64,000 bases of DNA, taken from Pseudomaricurvus sp965662505. GTDB taxonomy: Bacteria > Pseudomonadota > Gammaproteobacteria > Pseudomonadales > Cellvibrionaceae. The notes under the pieces are model-generated. The model saw nothing but the letters and a program-made list of their open reading frames with translations, was not told the DNA's origin and did no database searches. Position 1 is the stretch's first letter; every line of letters begins with the position of its first letter. Where the stretch lies: positions 1 through 64,000 of the forward strand of contig NZ_CBFIHX010000001.1 in assembly GCF_965662505.1 (NCBI RefSeq), given 5' to 3'. This document shows, piece after piece, positions 17,622-26,245 of this stretch. The translations under genes were made by a program, and so were the position numbers.

Positions 17622-18479
17622 TCAGACATATACATAAGCCTGCACACGCTCATCCGCAACTCTCTGTAAATTCGGGTGTGTCCAGTCAACCATTTCGCCC
17701 AGACCAATCATCAAAATACCACCAGGCTTGAGGCGCGTAGCCAACTCGTTGAGAATTTCGCGGCGGCGCCAGCGTCGAAAATAAATCAGCACGTTTTGAC
17801 AAAAAATGATGTCCATTTTCACCATCGGCATCTCAGCCACACTGAGAACGTTACCGTGTGAAAAGCAAACACGATCTCTCAGCTTGTCAACGATTTGATA
17901 GCTCTCGCGCTCACCGTCACAGGGCTTAAAATAGCGCGCTTGCTCATCGGTCGCGATGGGCTCTAACTTGCGCTTGCCATAAATGCCTTCGCGGGCAGAC
18001 TGTAGCGCTGGCTGGCTGATGTCGGTTGCGGTAATGCCGTGATAAGGATCCAAGCCCGCCAATTCAAAGCAGTCATTGATGACCATAGCCAGAGAGTAGG
18101 GCTCTTCGCCAGTGGCACAACCCAAACTCCAGACTTCAAAACTGTCGCTCAGGCTTTGATTGTTGATGCGGTTCTGTAAAAAGCGGCGAACAAATTCGAT
18201 GGAGTCCCGGTGTCTGAAAAAACTGGTTTCCTTCACCACCAGGCGATCGACCAAAACCGACCATTCCACCATCCCCTGTACGCCCGATGACACCTGACCG
18301 TAGTACTGAGCGTAGTGTTTGATGCCCAGTTCCCGCATACGGCGGGACAGCTGGATCTGCAAAAAGCTGCGCTGATGGGGCGCGACCTGAATGCCGGTTC
18401 GCGCTTCCAACAGTTTATTCCACTGCTCAAACTGTAAGTCTGAGAGCTCCGGAGCTGTTTGCAGTGACCACGTCGTCAT
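17622..18479 (-). CDS. pilK: CheR-type MCP methyltransferase of the Pil-Chp system
   Basis: PilK transfers methyl groups from SAM to glutamates of the receptor PilJ. The 285-aa protein has the CheR layout: an N-terminal helical domain (LLEARTGIQVAPHQRSFLQ), VKETSFFRHRDSIEFV, the SAM-binding SLGCATGEEPYSLAM, ATDISQPALQSAREGIYG, and FCQNVLIYFRRWRR. It lies between pilJ (21-nt gap) and chpA (55-nt gap), as in Pseudomonas. With ChpB it forms the adaptation branch. Confidence 0.93.
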   Translation of the reverse strand: MTTWSLQTAPELSDLQFEQWNKLLEARTGIQVAPHQRSFLQIQLSRRMRELGIKHYAQYYGQVSSGVQGMVEWSVLVDRLVVKETSFFRHRDSIEFVRRFLQNRINNQSLSDSFEVWSLGCATGEEPYSLAMVINDCFELAGLDPYHGITATDISQPALQSAREGIYGKRKLEPIATDEQARYFKPCDGERESYQIVDKLRDRVCFSHGNVLSVAEMPMVKMDIIFCQNVLIYFRRWRRREILNELATRLKPGGILMIGLGEMVDWTHPNLQRVADERVQAYVYV

Positions 18480-18500
18480 ACCTCAACCGTTCTCTTCACA

Positions 18501-20753
18501 TCAAGCCGTGGTCGACTTATTACTTTGCTCTTCGGTATCCAGAAGATCATCCGGCAGATCAAAGCTTTCAATTTCTTCTGCCTCGGAGTCACTGTCAGAC
18601 AGCTCCAGATCAATACCGTCGCCCAGATCCTGCTCTTCGGAACCAGTGCTGTGGACATCATCCAGAACATCGTCAGACATAGAGAAATCAACGCTGCCAA
18701 CTGAGTAGCTGCTCTGATCAACTGTCTCGTTGAAGGCTTCTTCCGGCAGAGTAAAGCCAGCAACCGACTCACGCAGATCCAGTGCCATTTCGGCCAGAGT
18801 ACCAATCGAGCCGGCCGTTGCGGCAGTACCGGAGGAGGTTTGAGAAGTAATTTCCTGAATCACGTTCATCGTGTTCGAGATATGGCCCGCAGACGATGCC
18901 TGCTGACGTGCCGCGTTGGAAATGTTCTGAATCAAGTCTGCCAGACTGGTGGATACCCCTTCAATTTCTTCCAGTGCAACACCCGCATCCTGTGCCAGAC
19001 GTGCCCCGCGAACAACTTCCGAAGTGGTTTGCTCCATCGAGATAACAGCTTCGTTGGTATCGTTCTGAATCGCTTTAACCAGCGCCTCAATCTGCTTGGT
19101 TGCGGCAGCAGAACGTTCCGCAAGACGCTGAACCTCATCCGCAACTACCGCAAAGCCTCGACCGGCGTCACCCGCCATCGATGCCTGAATCGCAGCGTTC
19201 AGTGCGAGGATGTTGGTTTGGTCAGCAATGTCGTTAATCAGAGATACGATGTCACCAATTTCCTGCGAGGATTCACCCAGGCGTTTAATACGCTTCGAGG
19301 TATCCTGAATCTGCTCACGAATGGTATCCATCCCGTGGATGGTATTCTGTACCACTTTAGAACCGTTGTTTGCGATCGATACCGACCGCTCCGCAACCGC
19401 TGCCGATTCGGCGGCGTTAGCAGATACCTGGTCAATGGTGACGGCCATTTCGTTCACAGCCGCTGATGCACCGGCAATTTCCTGCGCCTGGTGCTCAGAT
19501 GCTTCTGCCAGATGCAGTGCGGTTTGCTGGGTATCCTGTGCAGCAGAGGATACGTTCACCGCCGTTTCGTTAATTCGGGAAACCAGTACACGCAGTTGGT
19601 CAATGGTGTAGTTAATGGAGTCAGCAATCGCACCGGTGAAGTCCTCGGTTACGGTTGCGGTGGTGGTCAAGTCACCATCTGCCAAATCGGCAAGCTCATC
19701 CAGTAATCGCAAAATTGCGCTCTGGTTTCGCTCGTTGGTTTCTGCGGTCTCTTCCAGACGACGGTTGGTACCGCTATAGATTTGATACGCCAGTAACAGC
19801 AAACACAGAACAACAATGCCACCCAGAATCAGCGAGGTGGTGTTGTTTGGCTGACGCTGACTGGACAGCTGACCAATACCGTCAGACAGTTTGCTCAAGG
19901 ATTCCAGCAGAACCGGGCCGTCGTCGAGTAGAGAATCGGCTGCGCTACGGGCTTTAAACAGTGCCGGAGACGCTTCAAAGATTTCTTTCACCGAGGAGCT
20001 TACAAACTCAAACAAATCCCCAATTTCTCTCAAGGATTCTACTGCGTCCGGGTCGGTCACCTTCGAGATACTCATCGCAGCATCACCGCTCTTCATACCG
20101 GTCAGAACCTTACCGAACAAGTTGGCATCGAGGTTAAACTGATCCGCCGCCTTATTGGCATCGCCTCCACCACGCAGCATCTTATCGATGTTTCGACCGA
20201 TCCGTTCTGCACGCCAGGACTGCATCTGGGCCACGGCCACCTGATCCGCAGGTGCGCCGTTTTCCAGTAGAATTTCAACAATATAGTTGTGCTCTGCCTG
20301 CAATTCGGGAAGGGATTCGTTCAGTGTTGTTGCCACGTCATTCAGGAAGATGATCGTGTCTTTGTTGGAAATAATGGTATCAGCGGAAGACTTCACTCGC
20401 TGCCAGACACCTTCATAACCAGCCACCTCTTCGTTCAAAGCAGGACGCAAAGTGGAGTCACTGGCCTGCAGCTTACTCCAGATTGTATCCATATTGTTCA
20501 ATACGCTCTGCAACTCGGTAAAGGCTTGCTCATTACCTGAGGTCGACTCCCTGGACAGGGCGGTTACCCGGTAGGACAAGGCCCGAAGCTCTGCGGTTAA
20601 CTGCAGATATTCCTGATCTCGATTGGCTTCGCGCTGCACCATAATGACACTGGCGACCGTAGCCACCAATGCCAATAACAGGGCAATAACCAGAACCGTC
20701 ATGGTTCTGTTTGCCCTGACGGCAGCGAAAAGGTTTCTGGACTGAATTTTCAT
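18501..20753 (-). CDS. pilJ: methyl-accepting chemotaxis protein PilJ
   Basis: PilJ is the inner-membrane receptor of the twitching chemosensory system; in Pseudomonas it senses surface contact or pilin state. The 750-aa protein has a TM helix at about 17-37, a helical periplasmic PilJ-type sensor domain (about 40-300), a second TM (about 307-327), a HAMP-like segment (LADLADGDLTTTATVTED), and a long cytoplasmic coiled coil with the MCP hairpin (FAVVADEVQRLAERSAAATK). The last 75 residues are strongly acidic and unlike a CheR-tethering pentapeptide. It is separated from pilI by an unusual 444-nt gap with 13-bp repeats, so it may have its own promoter. Confidence 0.94.
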   Translation of the reverse strand: MKIQSRNLFAAVRANRTMTVLVIALLLALVATVASVIMVQREANRDQEYLQLTAELRALSYRVTALSRESTSGNEQAFTELQSVLNNMDTIWSKLQASDSTLRPALNEEVAGYEGVWQRVKSSADTIISNKDTIIFLNDVATTLNESLPELQAEHNYIVEILLENGAPADQVAVAQMQSWRAERIGRNIDKMLRGGGDANKAADQFNLDANLFGKVLTGMKSGDAAMSISKVTDPDAVESLREIGDLFEFVSSSVKEIFEASPALFKARSAADSLLDDGPVLLESLSKLSDGIGQLSSQRQPNNTTSLILGGIVVLCLLLLAYQIYSGTNRRLEETAETNERNQSAILRLLDELADLADGDLTTTATVTEDFTGAIADSINYTIDQLRVLVSRINETAVNVSSAAQDTQQTALHLAEASEHQAQEIAGASAAVNEMAVTIDQVSANAAESAAVAERSVSIANNGSKVVQNTIHGMDTIREQIQDTSKRIKRLGESSQEIGDIVSLINDIADQTNILALNAAIQASMAGDAGRGFAVVADEVQRLAERSAAATKQIEALVKAIQNDTNEAVISMEQTTSEVVRGARLAQDAGVALEEIEGVSTSLADLIQNISNAARQQASSAGHISNTMNVIQEITSQTSSGTAATAGSIGTLAEMALDLRESVAGFTLPEEAFNETVDQSSYSVGSVDFSMSDDVLDDVHSTGSEEQDLGDGIDLELSDSDSEAEEIESFDLPDDLLDTEEQSNKSTTA

Positions 20754-21197
20754 GCTACGCGCTCCTGACCGACGTTGCGTTTATTACCTGTAACCTCGTG
20801 GAGGAGAGAGGAAAGTTAAGAACATCCGGCCATCCTGAAGCCTTCACGCTCTGCATTTACCCATCTCACCACTGGCTTACTTCTAGGGTCGCTCGTCAAT
20901 GAGCGCCCTGCTGTTGTTGTAAACTTGCGTTGTAAACTTGCGTTGTAAATTTACGCTGCAAACTTGCGCTGTAAATCTGTGTCGTAAACTTGTGTTGCAT
21001 GTAACGGTTTTACTGCTTGAACTGTCTTACTATCACTTTCAGGTTATATTGCCCGACCTGACGTTCTTGTCGAGTCAGCGCATGAACACCAACCCGATAT
21101 ACCTTCGAAACTTGCTGCATCTTAATCACTCAAAGCACCTGATTACTCACAGCACCTGGGCGCTTCTCAACCAAAGACTGGCAAACCCCAATAAATT
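20754..21197 (-). other. 444-nt non-coding gap inside the pil-chp operon
   Basis: The pilI-pilJ junction is short in Pseudomonas, but here it holds no minus-strand ORF of note. It contains a six-copy 13-bp repeat. An internal promoter for pilJ would be expected here; I could not assign one with confidence. A plus-strand 87-codon frame (20938-21201) runs through the repeat and looks spurious. Confidence 0.5.
20917..20994. repeat. six tandem 13-bp repeats between pilI and pilJ
   Basis: The unit TTGTAAACTTGCG repeats six times with increasing divergence (two identical copies at 20917-20942, then variants such as CTGCAAACTTGCG). A seventh degenerate unit may follow. The array is upstream of pilJ on the minus strand, 164 nt before its ATG. 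Confidence 0.85.
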
Positions 21198-21794
21198 TTA
21201 AATCTGGGCTGCATTCAGAAATTGTGCATCGGCACAGAGCCTTTCCGGGCGGAACACCGTCCATTCGACCCCGTCATTCAGATAACACCCCTCACTGAAT
21301 GAGGCTGCATCTTGCTGCTCATAGCTCAACTCTGCACGGTAAGTATCGACGGGAAAGTGCTGCATACCGAAAACCCGATCCACCAGTAAACCGGTGTACA
21401 GGTCGTCATTTTCCAACACCAGGATGCGCTGCTGCTTGCGAGGGGAATGTATTCGATCCCCTAAAAACACCGCGAGATCGCAGACTGGCAACAGCCGGCC
21501 GCGCACGTTGGCAACACCTTTCACCCATGGTTTAACACCAGGCAAACGGGTGTAGTAAGGCACTTCAAGCATTTCACTGACTTCACCCATCGGCGCCACA
21601 AAGCGACGACCCATGAGCTCAAAGCCTATGCCACTCCAGTGCGGTGTGATGTCCACCTGAGCCGGCAAACCTTTCGCCGAGCGGCGGCTTTGCATCGCCA
21701 GATTGATCAGCGCCTGAAACGCCGCCTGACTTTGTGCACTGGTCTGGCCTTGATCGTCAGCCTGATTGCCTGATTCTGTTTGATTGTCTGACAT
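21198..21794 (-). CDS. pilI: CheW-type adaptor PilI
   Basis: PilI links receptor PilJ to kinase ChpA. The 198-aa CheW-domain protein has an N-terminal Gln/Ser-rich tail (about 30 residues), then WSGIGFELMGRRFVAPMGE, the conserved VKGVANVRGRLLPVCDLAVF and RILVLENDDLYTGLLVDRVFG, all typical of PilI/CheW. It starts 17 nt after pilH. The long gap downstream to pilJ is atypical. Confidence 0.93.
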   Translation of the reverse strand: MSDNQTESGNQADDQGQTSAQSQAAFQALINLAMQSRRSAKGLPAQVDITPHWSGIGFELMGRRFVAPMGEVSEMLEVPYYTRLPGVKPWVKGVANVRGRLLPVCDLAVFLGDRIHSPRKQQRILVLENDDLYTGLLVDRVFGMQHFPVDTYRAELSYEQQDAASFSEGCYLNDGVEWTVFRPERLCADAQFLNAAQI

Positions 21795-21811
21795 AACTCC
21801 GGACTTCCGGC

Positions 21812-22174
21812 TTAAGCCAGAACCTCGCCAATCACATCCATCAAAACTTTTTCTTCAATCGGCTTGGTGAGATAAGCCTTGGCGCCCTGACGCAACCCCC
21901 ACACCCGATCGGTTTCCTGATCTTTGGTGGTGACGATGATCACCGGGATATGAGATGTCTCTGCCGCCTTGCTTAATTGACGTGTTGCCTGAAAACCATT
22001 GAGGCCAGGCATAACGATGTCCATCAGAACGACGTCTGGCATTTCCTTCTTTGCGATGGCTACGCCCGCTTCACCCGCTTCGGCTACGATAACCGAATGG
22101 CCATTCTTCTCCAGAATGCTGGTGAGCTTGTAAGTTTCCGTAGGAGAATCATCAACGATGAGTACTTTTGCCAT
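21812..22174 (-). CDS. pilH: single-domain response regulator PilH
   Basis: PilH is a CheY-like receiver; in Pseudomonas it is thought to act as a phosphate sink or in pilus retraction. The 120-aa protein has the acidic pair in VLIVDDSPTE, the phosphoacceptor in VLMDIVMPGLNGFQATRQL, the Thr in IIVTTKDQETDRVWG, and Lys in YLTKPI. The motif MPGLNGFQATR is characteristic of PilH. It follows pilG after a 180-nt spacer with a hairpin. Confidence 0.94.
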   Translation of the reverse strand: MAKVLIVDDSPTETYKLTSILEKNGHSVIVAEAGEAGVAIAKKEMPDVVLMDIVMPGLNGFQATRQLSKAAETSHIPVIIVTTKDQETDRVWGLRQGAKAYLTKPIEEKVLMDVIGEVLA

Positions 22175-22247
22175 AAAACCAACCCCCTAAAAATGCTTCA
22201 TCTATAATCAGCCTTTCGGCTTGTTATTATCGCCCCAAGTTACTATC

Positions 22248-22269
22248 GCCTGACCAATGGTAGTCAGGC
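22248..22269 (-). other. hairpin in the pilG-pilH spacer
   Basis: GCCTGAC and GTCAGGC pair perfectly (7 bp) around an 8-nt loop, 74 nt before the pilH start. No U-tract follows on the minus strand. It may be a processing or partial-attenuation site setting PilG:PilH ratios. Confidence 0.4.
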
Positions 22270-22354
22270 TCGAGGTCAAATTTACTGGTAATGCCAGCAG
22301 GCTCTTTCCCGTCGATCTCTACTTATTGCAGTGAAGACCGTTCAAGAACCAGCC

Positions 22355-22750
22355 TCAGGATGCCTTACGAGCTGGCACATGAGCCTCAATTGCGCCCAGC
22401 AACTCACTTTTACTGAATGGCTTGGTGAGATATTCATCCGAACCCACAATGCGCCCTTTGGCCTTATCAAATAAGCCATCTTTACTGGACAGCATGATAA
22501 CCGGCGTCGACTTGAATTCACTGTTGTTTTTGATCAGCGCACAAGTCTGGTAACCGTCCAAACGCGGCATCATGATGTCGACGAAAATGATATCGGGTCG
22601 GGTATCAGCAATTTTGGCCAGAGCATCAAAACCGTCGGTCGCGGTCACAACGGTGCAACCCGCTTTTTTCAAAAGAGTTTCAGCTGTCCGGCGGATGGTT
22701 TTACTGTCGTCTATCACCATCACTTTCAAGCTTTCGAGATTCACGTCCAT
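22355..22750 (-). CDS. pilG: single-domain response regulator PilG
   Basis: PilG is the CheY-like output regulator promoting pilus extension and, in Pseudomonas, cAMP signalling. The protein is close to P. aeruginosa PilG across its length: VMVIDDSKTIRRTAETLLKK, DIMMPRLDGYQTCALIKNN, VIMLSSKDGLFDKAKG and YLTKPFSK. Phosphoacceptor Asp and the conserved Lys and Ser are present. The ATG at 22750 has AAGG 9 nt upstream; a GTG two codons earlier is less likely. It is the first gene of the minus-strand operon and divergent from gshB. Confidence 0.96.
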   Translation of the reverse strand: MDVNLESLKVMVIDDSKTIRRTAETLLKKAGCTVVTATDGFDALAKIADTRPDIIFVDIMMPRLDGYQTCALIKNNSEFKSTPVIMLSSKDGLFDKAKGRIVGSDEYLTKPFSKSELLGAIEAHVPARKAS

Positions 22751-23065
22751 ACACACTGACCTTCGTCTTTGTTATTGCTATATAACCTGTTTTTTTAAAT
22801 TCTTATCGCTTTATCTACTCTCACCAGCGTGCCGATCCCCTATCGACACACTAGCGGACTAACTTTTTAACACACTCTTTCCCCATAATCTATAAGTCAC
22901 CAGAGAAGAAACCTTTTCTTCTGTTTCGTGATACAGACGCTTGCCTTTGTCGTCAAAATTTGCAACTCGTCAGCCAAGTCTCAAACTTCGAGGTTACAGT
23001 TGCTTTACGGCGCCTAAGGTCTTACCTTACTGGGCTGGATTTACTTCCCTCCTGCGAGTGGCACT
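22751..23065. promoter_or_regulatory. divergent promoter region between pilG and gshB
   Basis: This 315-nt spacer must drive the pil-chp operon leftward and gshB rightward. It contains an inverted repeat AGAAGAAA-CCT-TTTCTTCT (22904-22922). No confident -35/-10 pairs were assigned. The pairing of gshB with pilG is the same in Pseudomonas. Confidence 0.4.
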
Positions 23066-24016
23066 ATGACAATCAAGCTTGGGGTCGTTATGGACCCAAT
23101 CGAACGCATCACTTACCTCAAGGATACGACTCTGGGTCTGCTGCTCGCAGCACAGGAACGAGGGTGTGAACTCTTTTACATGGAACAGCGGGATCTGTTC
23201 CTCGATAATGGCCTGCCTCGTGCCAGCATGCGCCAACTTAAAGTATTTGCCGACCCCCAACATTGGTTTGAGCTGGAAGACGCCCACACCAGGGATCTGT
23301 CGGAACTGAACGTCATTCTGATGCGTAAAGACCCTCCGTTTGATAACGAATTCATCTACAGCACCTATATCCTTGAAGCCGCAGAGCGACTTGGCACTCT
23401 GATCGTCAATCGCCCACAAAGTCTGCGCGACTGCAATGAGAAGATCTTTGCCACTCAATTCCCGCAGTGTTGCCCACCGGTCCTTGTAAGCCGTGACAGC
23501 CAACAATTGCGCGAATTTCACGCACAACATCAGGATGTTATCTTCAAACCGCTGGACGGTATGGGCGGCGAAGGAATCTTTCGCTGCAAAGCCGATGACC
23601 CGAATATTGGCGTCATTCTGGAGACCCTGACCGGACGCGGCCAACAGATGATTATGGCGCAGAAGTTCATTCCCGAGATTAAAGCTGGCGACAAACGAAT
23701 CCTGGTGATTGACGGCCAGGCCGTCCCCTACGCGCTGGCTCGCGTGCCTGCTAAAGGTGAGACCCGGGGCAATCTGGCGGCCGGGGGCGCCGGAGTCCCG
23801 CAACCGCTGACCGAGAGAGACCAGTGGATCGTCGACCAGGTGTCTGACAGTCTGGTGGAAAAAGGTCTGATTTTTGTCGGCTTGGATGTTATTGGTGACT
23901 ACCTGACCGAAATTAACGTGACCAGCCCGACCTGCGCTCGTGAAATTGATCGCGCCTACGACACGAATATCGGCGGCCGTCTGATGGATGCCATTGAGCA
24001 GCGATTGGCAGGTTAG
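23066..24016 (+). CDS. gshB: glutathione synthetase
   Basis: GshB joins gamma-glutamylcysteine and glycine with ATP to give glutathione. The 316-aa ATP-grasp protein starts MTIKLGVVMDPIERI and shows LMRKDPPFDNEFIY, FKPLDGMGGEGIFRC, QKFIPEIKAGDKRILVIDG, RGNLAAGGAGVPQPLTERD and GLDVIGDYLTEINVTSPTC, matching E. coli GshB throughout. It is divergent from pilG. Three tandem 20-bp repeats follow its stop. Confidence 0.97.
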   Translation: MTIKLGVVMDPIERITYLKDTTLGLLLAAQERGCELFYMEQRDLFLDNGLPRASMRQLKVFADPQHWFELEDAHTRDLSELNVILMRKDPPFDNEFIYSTYILEAAERLGTLIVNRPQSLRDCNEKIFATQFPQCCPPVLVSRDSQQLREFHAQHQDVIFKPLDGMGGEGIFRCKADDPNIGVILETLTGRGQQMIMAQKFIPEIKAGDKRILVIDGQAVPYALARVPAKGETRGNLAAGGAGVPQPLTERDQWIVDQVSDSLVEKGLIFVGLDVIGDYLTEINVTSPTCAREIDRAYDTNIGGRLMDAIEQRLAG

Positions 24017-24020
24017 TCAT

Positions 24021-24080
24021 AGTTTCCATGGCACATAGATAGTTTCCATGGCATATAGATAGTTTCCATGGCTCATAGAC
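24021..24080. repeat. three tandem 20-bp repeats after gshB
   Basis: The unit AGTTTCCATGGCACATAGAT occurs three times (24021-24040, 24041-24060, 24061-24080) with one or two substitutions each. Each unit carries CCATGG and a TAG triplet, and the first begins 4 nt after the gshB TAG. Confidence 0.9.
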
Positions 24081-24143
24081 AGCCCGTGAATAATCCGTAG
24101 ATACAGCACATAACCATCATAAGAAGCACCGAGAACCAGCACC

Positions 24144-25061
24144 TTGTCCGAGTCCACACCAGCCATCAACGAGCCGCTCAACACCACTGCGGTGGACACC
24201 GTCGATCGCCTGAGCTTTACCCTCTTCCTCGCCCTGGCGCTGCACGCTCTGCTGATCCTGGGCATCTCGTTCAAAGCGGATATCGGCGGCAAACCCACGC
24301 CCACCCTGGACATCACTCTGGCCACCCACACCAGCAACAAAGCGCCAGACAAGGCAGACTTTCTCGCGCAGGCCAACCAGGAAGCCAGCGGCACCGGCGA
24401 ACAAGCCCGGCAAATGACCACCGACCAGCTGGCTCCCATTAACGACACCCGCATTCAGGAGATCAACCCCACACCTCAGGTGCGCGCGGTCACTCCGACT
24501 CAGAAAGACAAACTGCAACCCGTCGTCACCGAGAACAGCAGCAGCTTTAAAGTGCAGAAGCAGGACACCGCCCCGGATCAGGAAGATCAGGACAAGCAGG
24601 AGGGTAAAGACGCTCAGGACACCCCACTGAGCGCGGAAATCGCCAGCCTGAGAGCCAAGCTGGACCGCCAGCGCCAGGCGATTGCCAAGCGCCCGCGTAT
24701 CCGCCGAATCACCTCTGTCGCCACCCGCGCCTCAACCGATGCGGCCTATCTCAATGAATGGGTGCGTAAAATCGAGTTTGTCGGCAACCGCAATTTCCCG
24801 GAAGAAGCCGTTCAGCAGCGCATTTTTGGCACCTTGCGCCTGGCCACCATTCTGCGCCCTAACGGCACCATCCTGTCAGTGGAGATTCTGCAGTCCTCCG
24901 GCCACAACATTCTCGACAACGCCGCTTTGCAAATTGTCCACATGGCGGCCCCTTTCCAGCCATTTCCCCCCGAAATCCGTAAAGATGCCGACCAACTTGA
25001 AATTATTCGCACCTGGCATTTCGAGCTGAACGGGCTCGCAACTAGCTCCTCGCGGAAATAA
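24144..25061 (+). CDS. tonB3: TonB-family protein, TonB3-like
   Basis: The 305-aa protein has one N-terminal TM segment (about 26-43, LFLALALHALLILGISF), a long periplasmic Gln/Asp/Lys-rich linker to about residue 190, and a C-terminal TonB domain (about 200-295: EWVRKIEFVGNRNFPEEA, LRPNGTILSVEILQSSGHN, APFQPFPPEIR). TonB proteins pass proton-motive energy to outer-membrane receptors. The P. aeruginosa gene at the same place, tonB3, is needed for twitching motility, which fits the pil-chp neighbourhood. The start is TTG; no ATG occurs upstream of the TM segment in frame. No exbB or exbD is adjacent. Confidence 0.85.
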   Translation: MSESTPAINEPLNTTAVDTVDRLSFTLFLALALHALLILGISFKADIGGKPTPTLDITLATHTSNKAPDKADFLAQANQEASGTGEQARQMTTDQLAPINDTRIQEINPTPQVRAVTPTQKDKLQPVVTENSSSFKVQKQDTAPDQEDQDKQEGKDAQDTPLSAEIASLRAKLDRQRQAIAKRPRIRRITSVATRASTDAAYLNEWVRKIEFVGNRNFPEEAVQQRIFGTLRLATILRPNGTILSVEILQSSGHNILDNAALQIVHMAAPFQPFPPEIRKDADQLEIIRTWHFELNGLATSSSRK

Positions 25062-25140
25062 TTCAGCCCGCCGCTGGCCCACCAAGCGGTTTCAGCCTCA
25101 TTAAACTACCGCTGAACACAAAAATTTACTTGTTTTCCCT

Positions 25141-25755
25141 GTGTCAGCCCCCAATACTGAATCTATGACACAGACAAAAGCACAAGACAAAAGCCAGCAG
25201 ATTGGCAATTTGCGCAATCACTTCCTGATCGCGATGCCAAGTCTGAATGAATCCATCTTTTCGCACACCATCACCTACATTTGTGATCACAGCGAAAGTG
25301 GCGCCATGGGGCTGGTCATCAACCAGCCTTTGGATCTCGATATGGCGGAAGTCTACAAACAACTGGATTGCGGTGGCGAACACAGCTACAACCCCTCGGC
25401 TCCCGTGCTCAGCGGCGGACCGGTACAGCCGGAACGCGGCTTTATTCTGCACAGTCCTGAACTCAGCTGGGAGTCCAGCCTGAAAGTCTCCAGCGACATT
25501 GCTCTGACCGCCTCCCGGGATATCATTGAATCCATTGCCCTCGGCGAAGGCCCCGAAAAGTATCTGGTGTCTCTCGGCTATGCCGGCTGGGGAGCAGGGC
25601 AGCTTGAGGACGAAATAGCCGATAACGCCTGGCTGACCATCCCCGCCGATAGCGGCATTGTCTTTGATACCGCCATTGAACACCGCTGGAGCGCTGCCTC
25701 AAAAAGCCTCGGAATTGACCTGAACCTTATTTCCGGCACCGCCGGCCACGCCTGA
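25141..25755 (+). CDS. algH: YqgE/AlgH family protein
   Basis: The 204-aa protein matches the UPF0301/YqgE family: NHFLIAMPSLNESIFSHTI, GAMGLVINQPL, VLSGGPVQPERGFILHSP, SLGYAGWGAGQLEDEI and NAWLTIPAD, ending in the family's GTAGHA. AlgH was linked to alginate control in Pseudomonas, but no molecular function is established. The start is uncertain between GTG 25141 and ATG 25165; neither has a clear Shine-Dalgarno. It is 2 nt from ruvX, a near-universal pairing. Confidence 0.93.
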   Translation: MSAPNTESMTQTKAQDKSQQIGNLRNHFLIAMPSLNESIFSHTITYICDHSESGAMGLVINQPLDLDMAEVYKQLDCGGEHSYNPSAPVLSGGPVQPERGFILHSPELSWESSLKVSSDIALTASRDIIESIALGEGPEKYLVSLGYAGWGAGQLEDEIADNAWLTIPADSGIVFDTAIEHRWSAASKSLGIDLNLISGTAGHA

Positions 25756-25757
25756 TT

Positions 25758-26192
25758 ATGCCCCAACCCGACCACCTCGCTGTGCTGGCTTTTGATTACG
25801 GCACCCAAAACATTGGCGCCGCCAGTGGACAAACCCTGACACACTCCAGCAGCGAACTGCCGGCCCTGAAGGCGCGCGATGGCGTTCCCAACTGGCAAGA
25901 CGTCGAAAAAATGCTGCAAGAGTGGAAACCCGACCTGGTACTGGTCGGATTGCCGCTAAATATGGACGACAGTGAAAGCGAGCTCAGCACTCGCGCCCGC
26001 AAGTTCGGCAACCGCCTGCACGGTCGTTTTGGTGTGCGTGTCGAGATGGTGGATGAACGTCTGAGTACGTTTGCCGCCAAGGAAGAAGCCGCCGAGCGCG
26101 GCCATAAGGGCAACTACGGTCAGGCGCCCATCGATTCCATCGCCGCCCGACTGATTCTGGAAAGCTGGATGCACCAGCAAACTGACAACTGA
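25758..26192 (+). CDS. ruvX: Holliday-junction resolvase-like / pre-16S rRNA nuclease YqgF (RuvX)
   Basis: RuvX/YqgF has an RNase H-like fold and in E. coli takes part in maturing the 5' end of 16S rRNA. The 144-aa protein has the three acidic positions: LAFDYGTQNIG, VGLPLNMD and MVDERLST, with IDSIAARLILESWM at the end. It starts 2 nt after algH. Its last codons and TGA form the first unit of a five-copy 7-bp repeat, so slippage could alter the C-terminal QQTDN tail. Confidence 0.95.
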   Translation: MPQPDHLAVLAFDYGTQNIGAASGQTLTHSSSELPALKARDGVPNWQDVEKMLQEWKPDLVLVGLPLNMDDSESELSTRARKFGNRLHGRFGVRVEMVDERLSTFAAKEEAAERGHKGNYGQAPIDSIAARLILESWMHQQTDN

Positions 26193-26214
26193 CAACTGAC
26201 AACTGACAACTGAC
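26180..26214. repeat. five tandem 7-bp repeats over the ruvX stop codon
   Basis: AACTGAC is repeated five times without error. The ruvX TGA lies in the second copy. Since 7 is not a multiple of 3, each gained or lost unit shifts the frame, but every unit carries a TGA, so the effect is limited to a few residues. Confidence 0.95.
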
Positions 26215-26245
26215 AGACATTAAAACCCGTCAATCGGATTGAGCA

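Noticed and set aside
20917..20994. CRISPR array
   Set aside because: Repeats are 13 bp with no spacers between units, so they are direct tandem repeats and not repeat-spacer units; no cas genes are present.
20938..21201. 87-codon plus-strand ORF in the pilI-pilJ gap
   Set aside because: It reads through the 13-bp repeats and has repeat-derived sequence; no ribosome binding site.
26180..26214. Attachment site of an integrated element
   Set aside because: There is no integrase, no tRNA and no matching copy at the other border (near 44.5 kb); the repeat is a simple 7-mer array.
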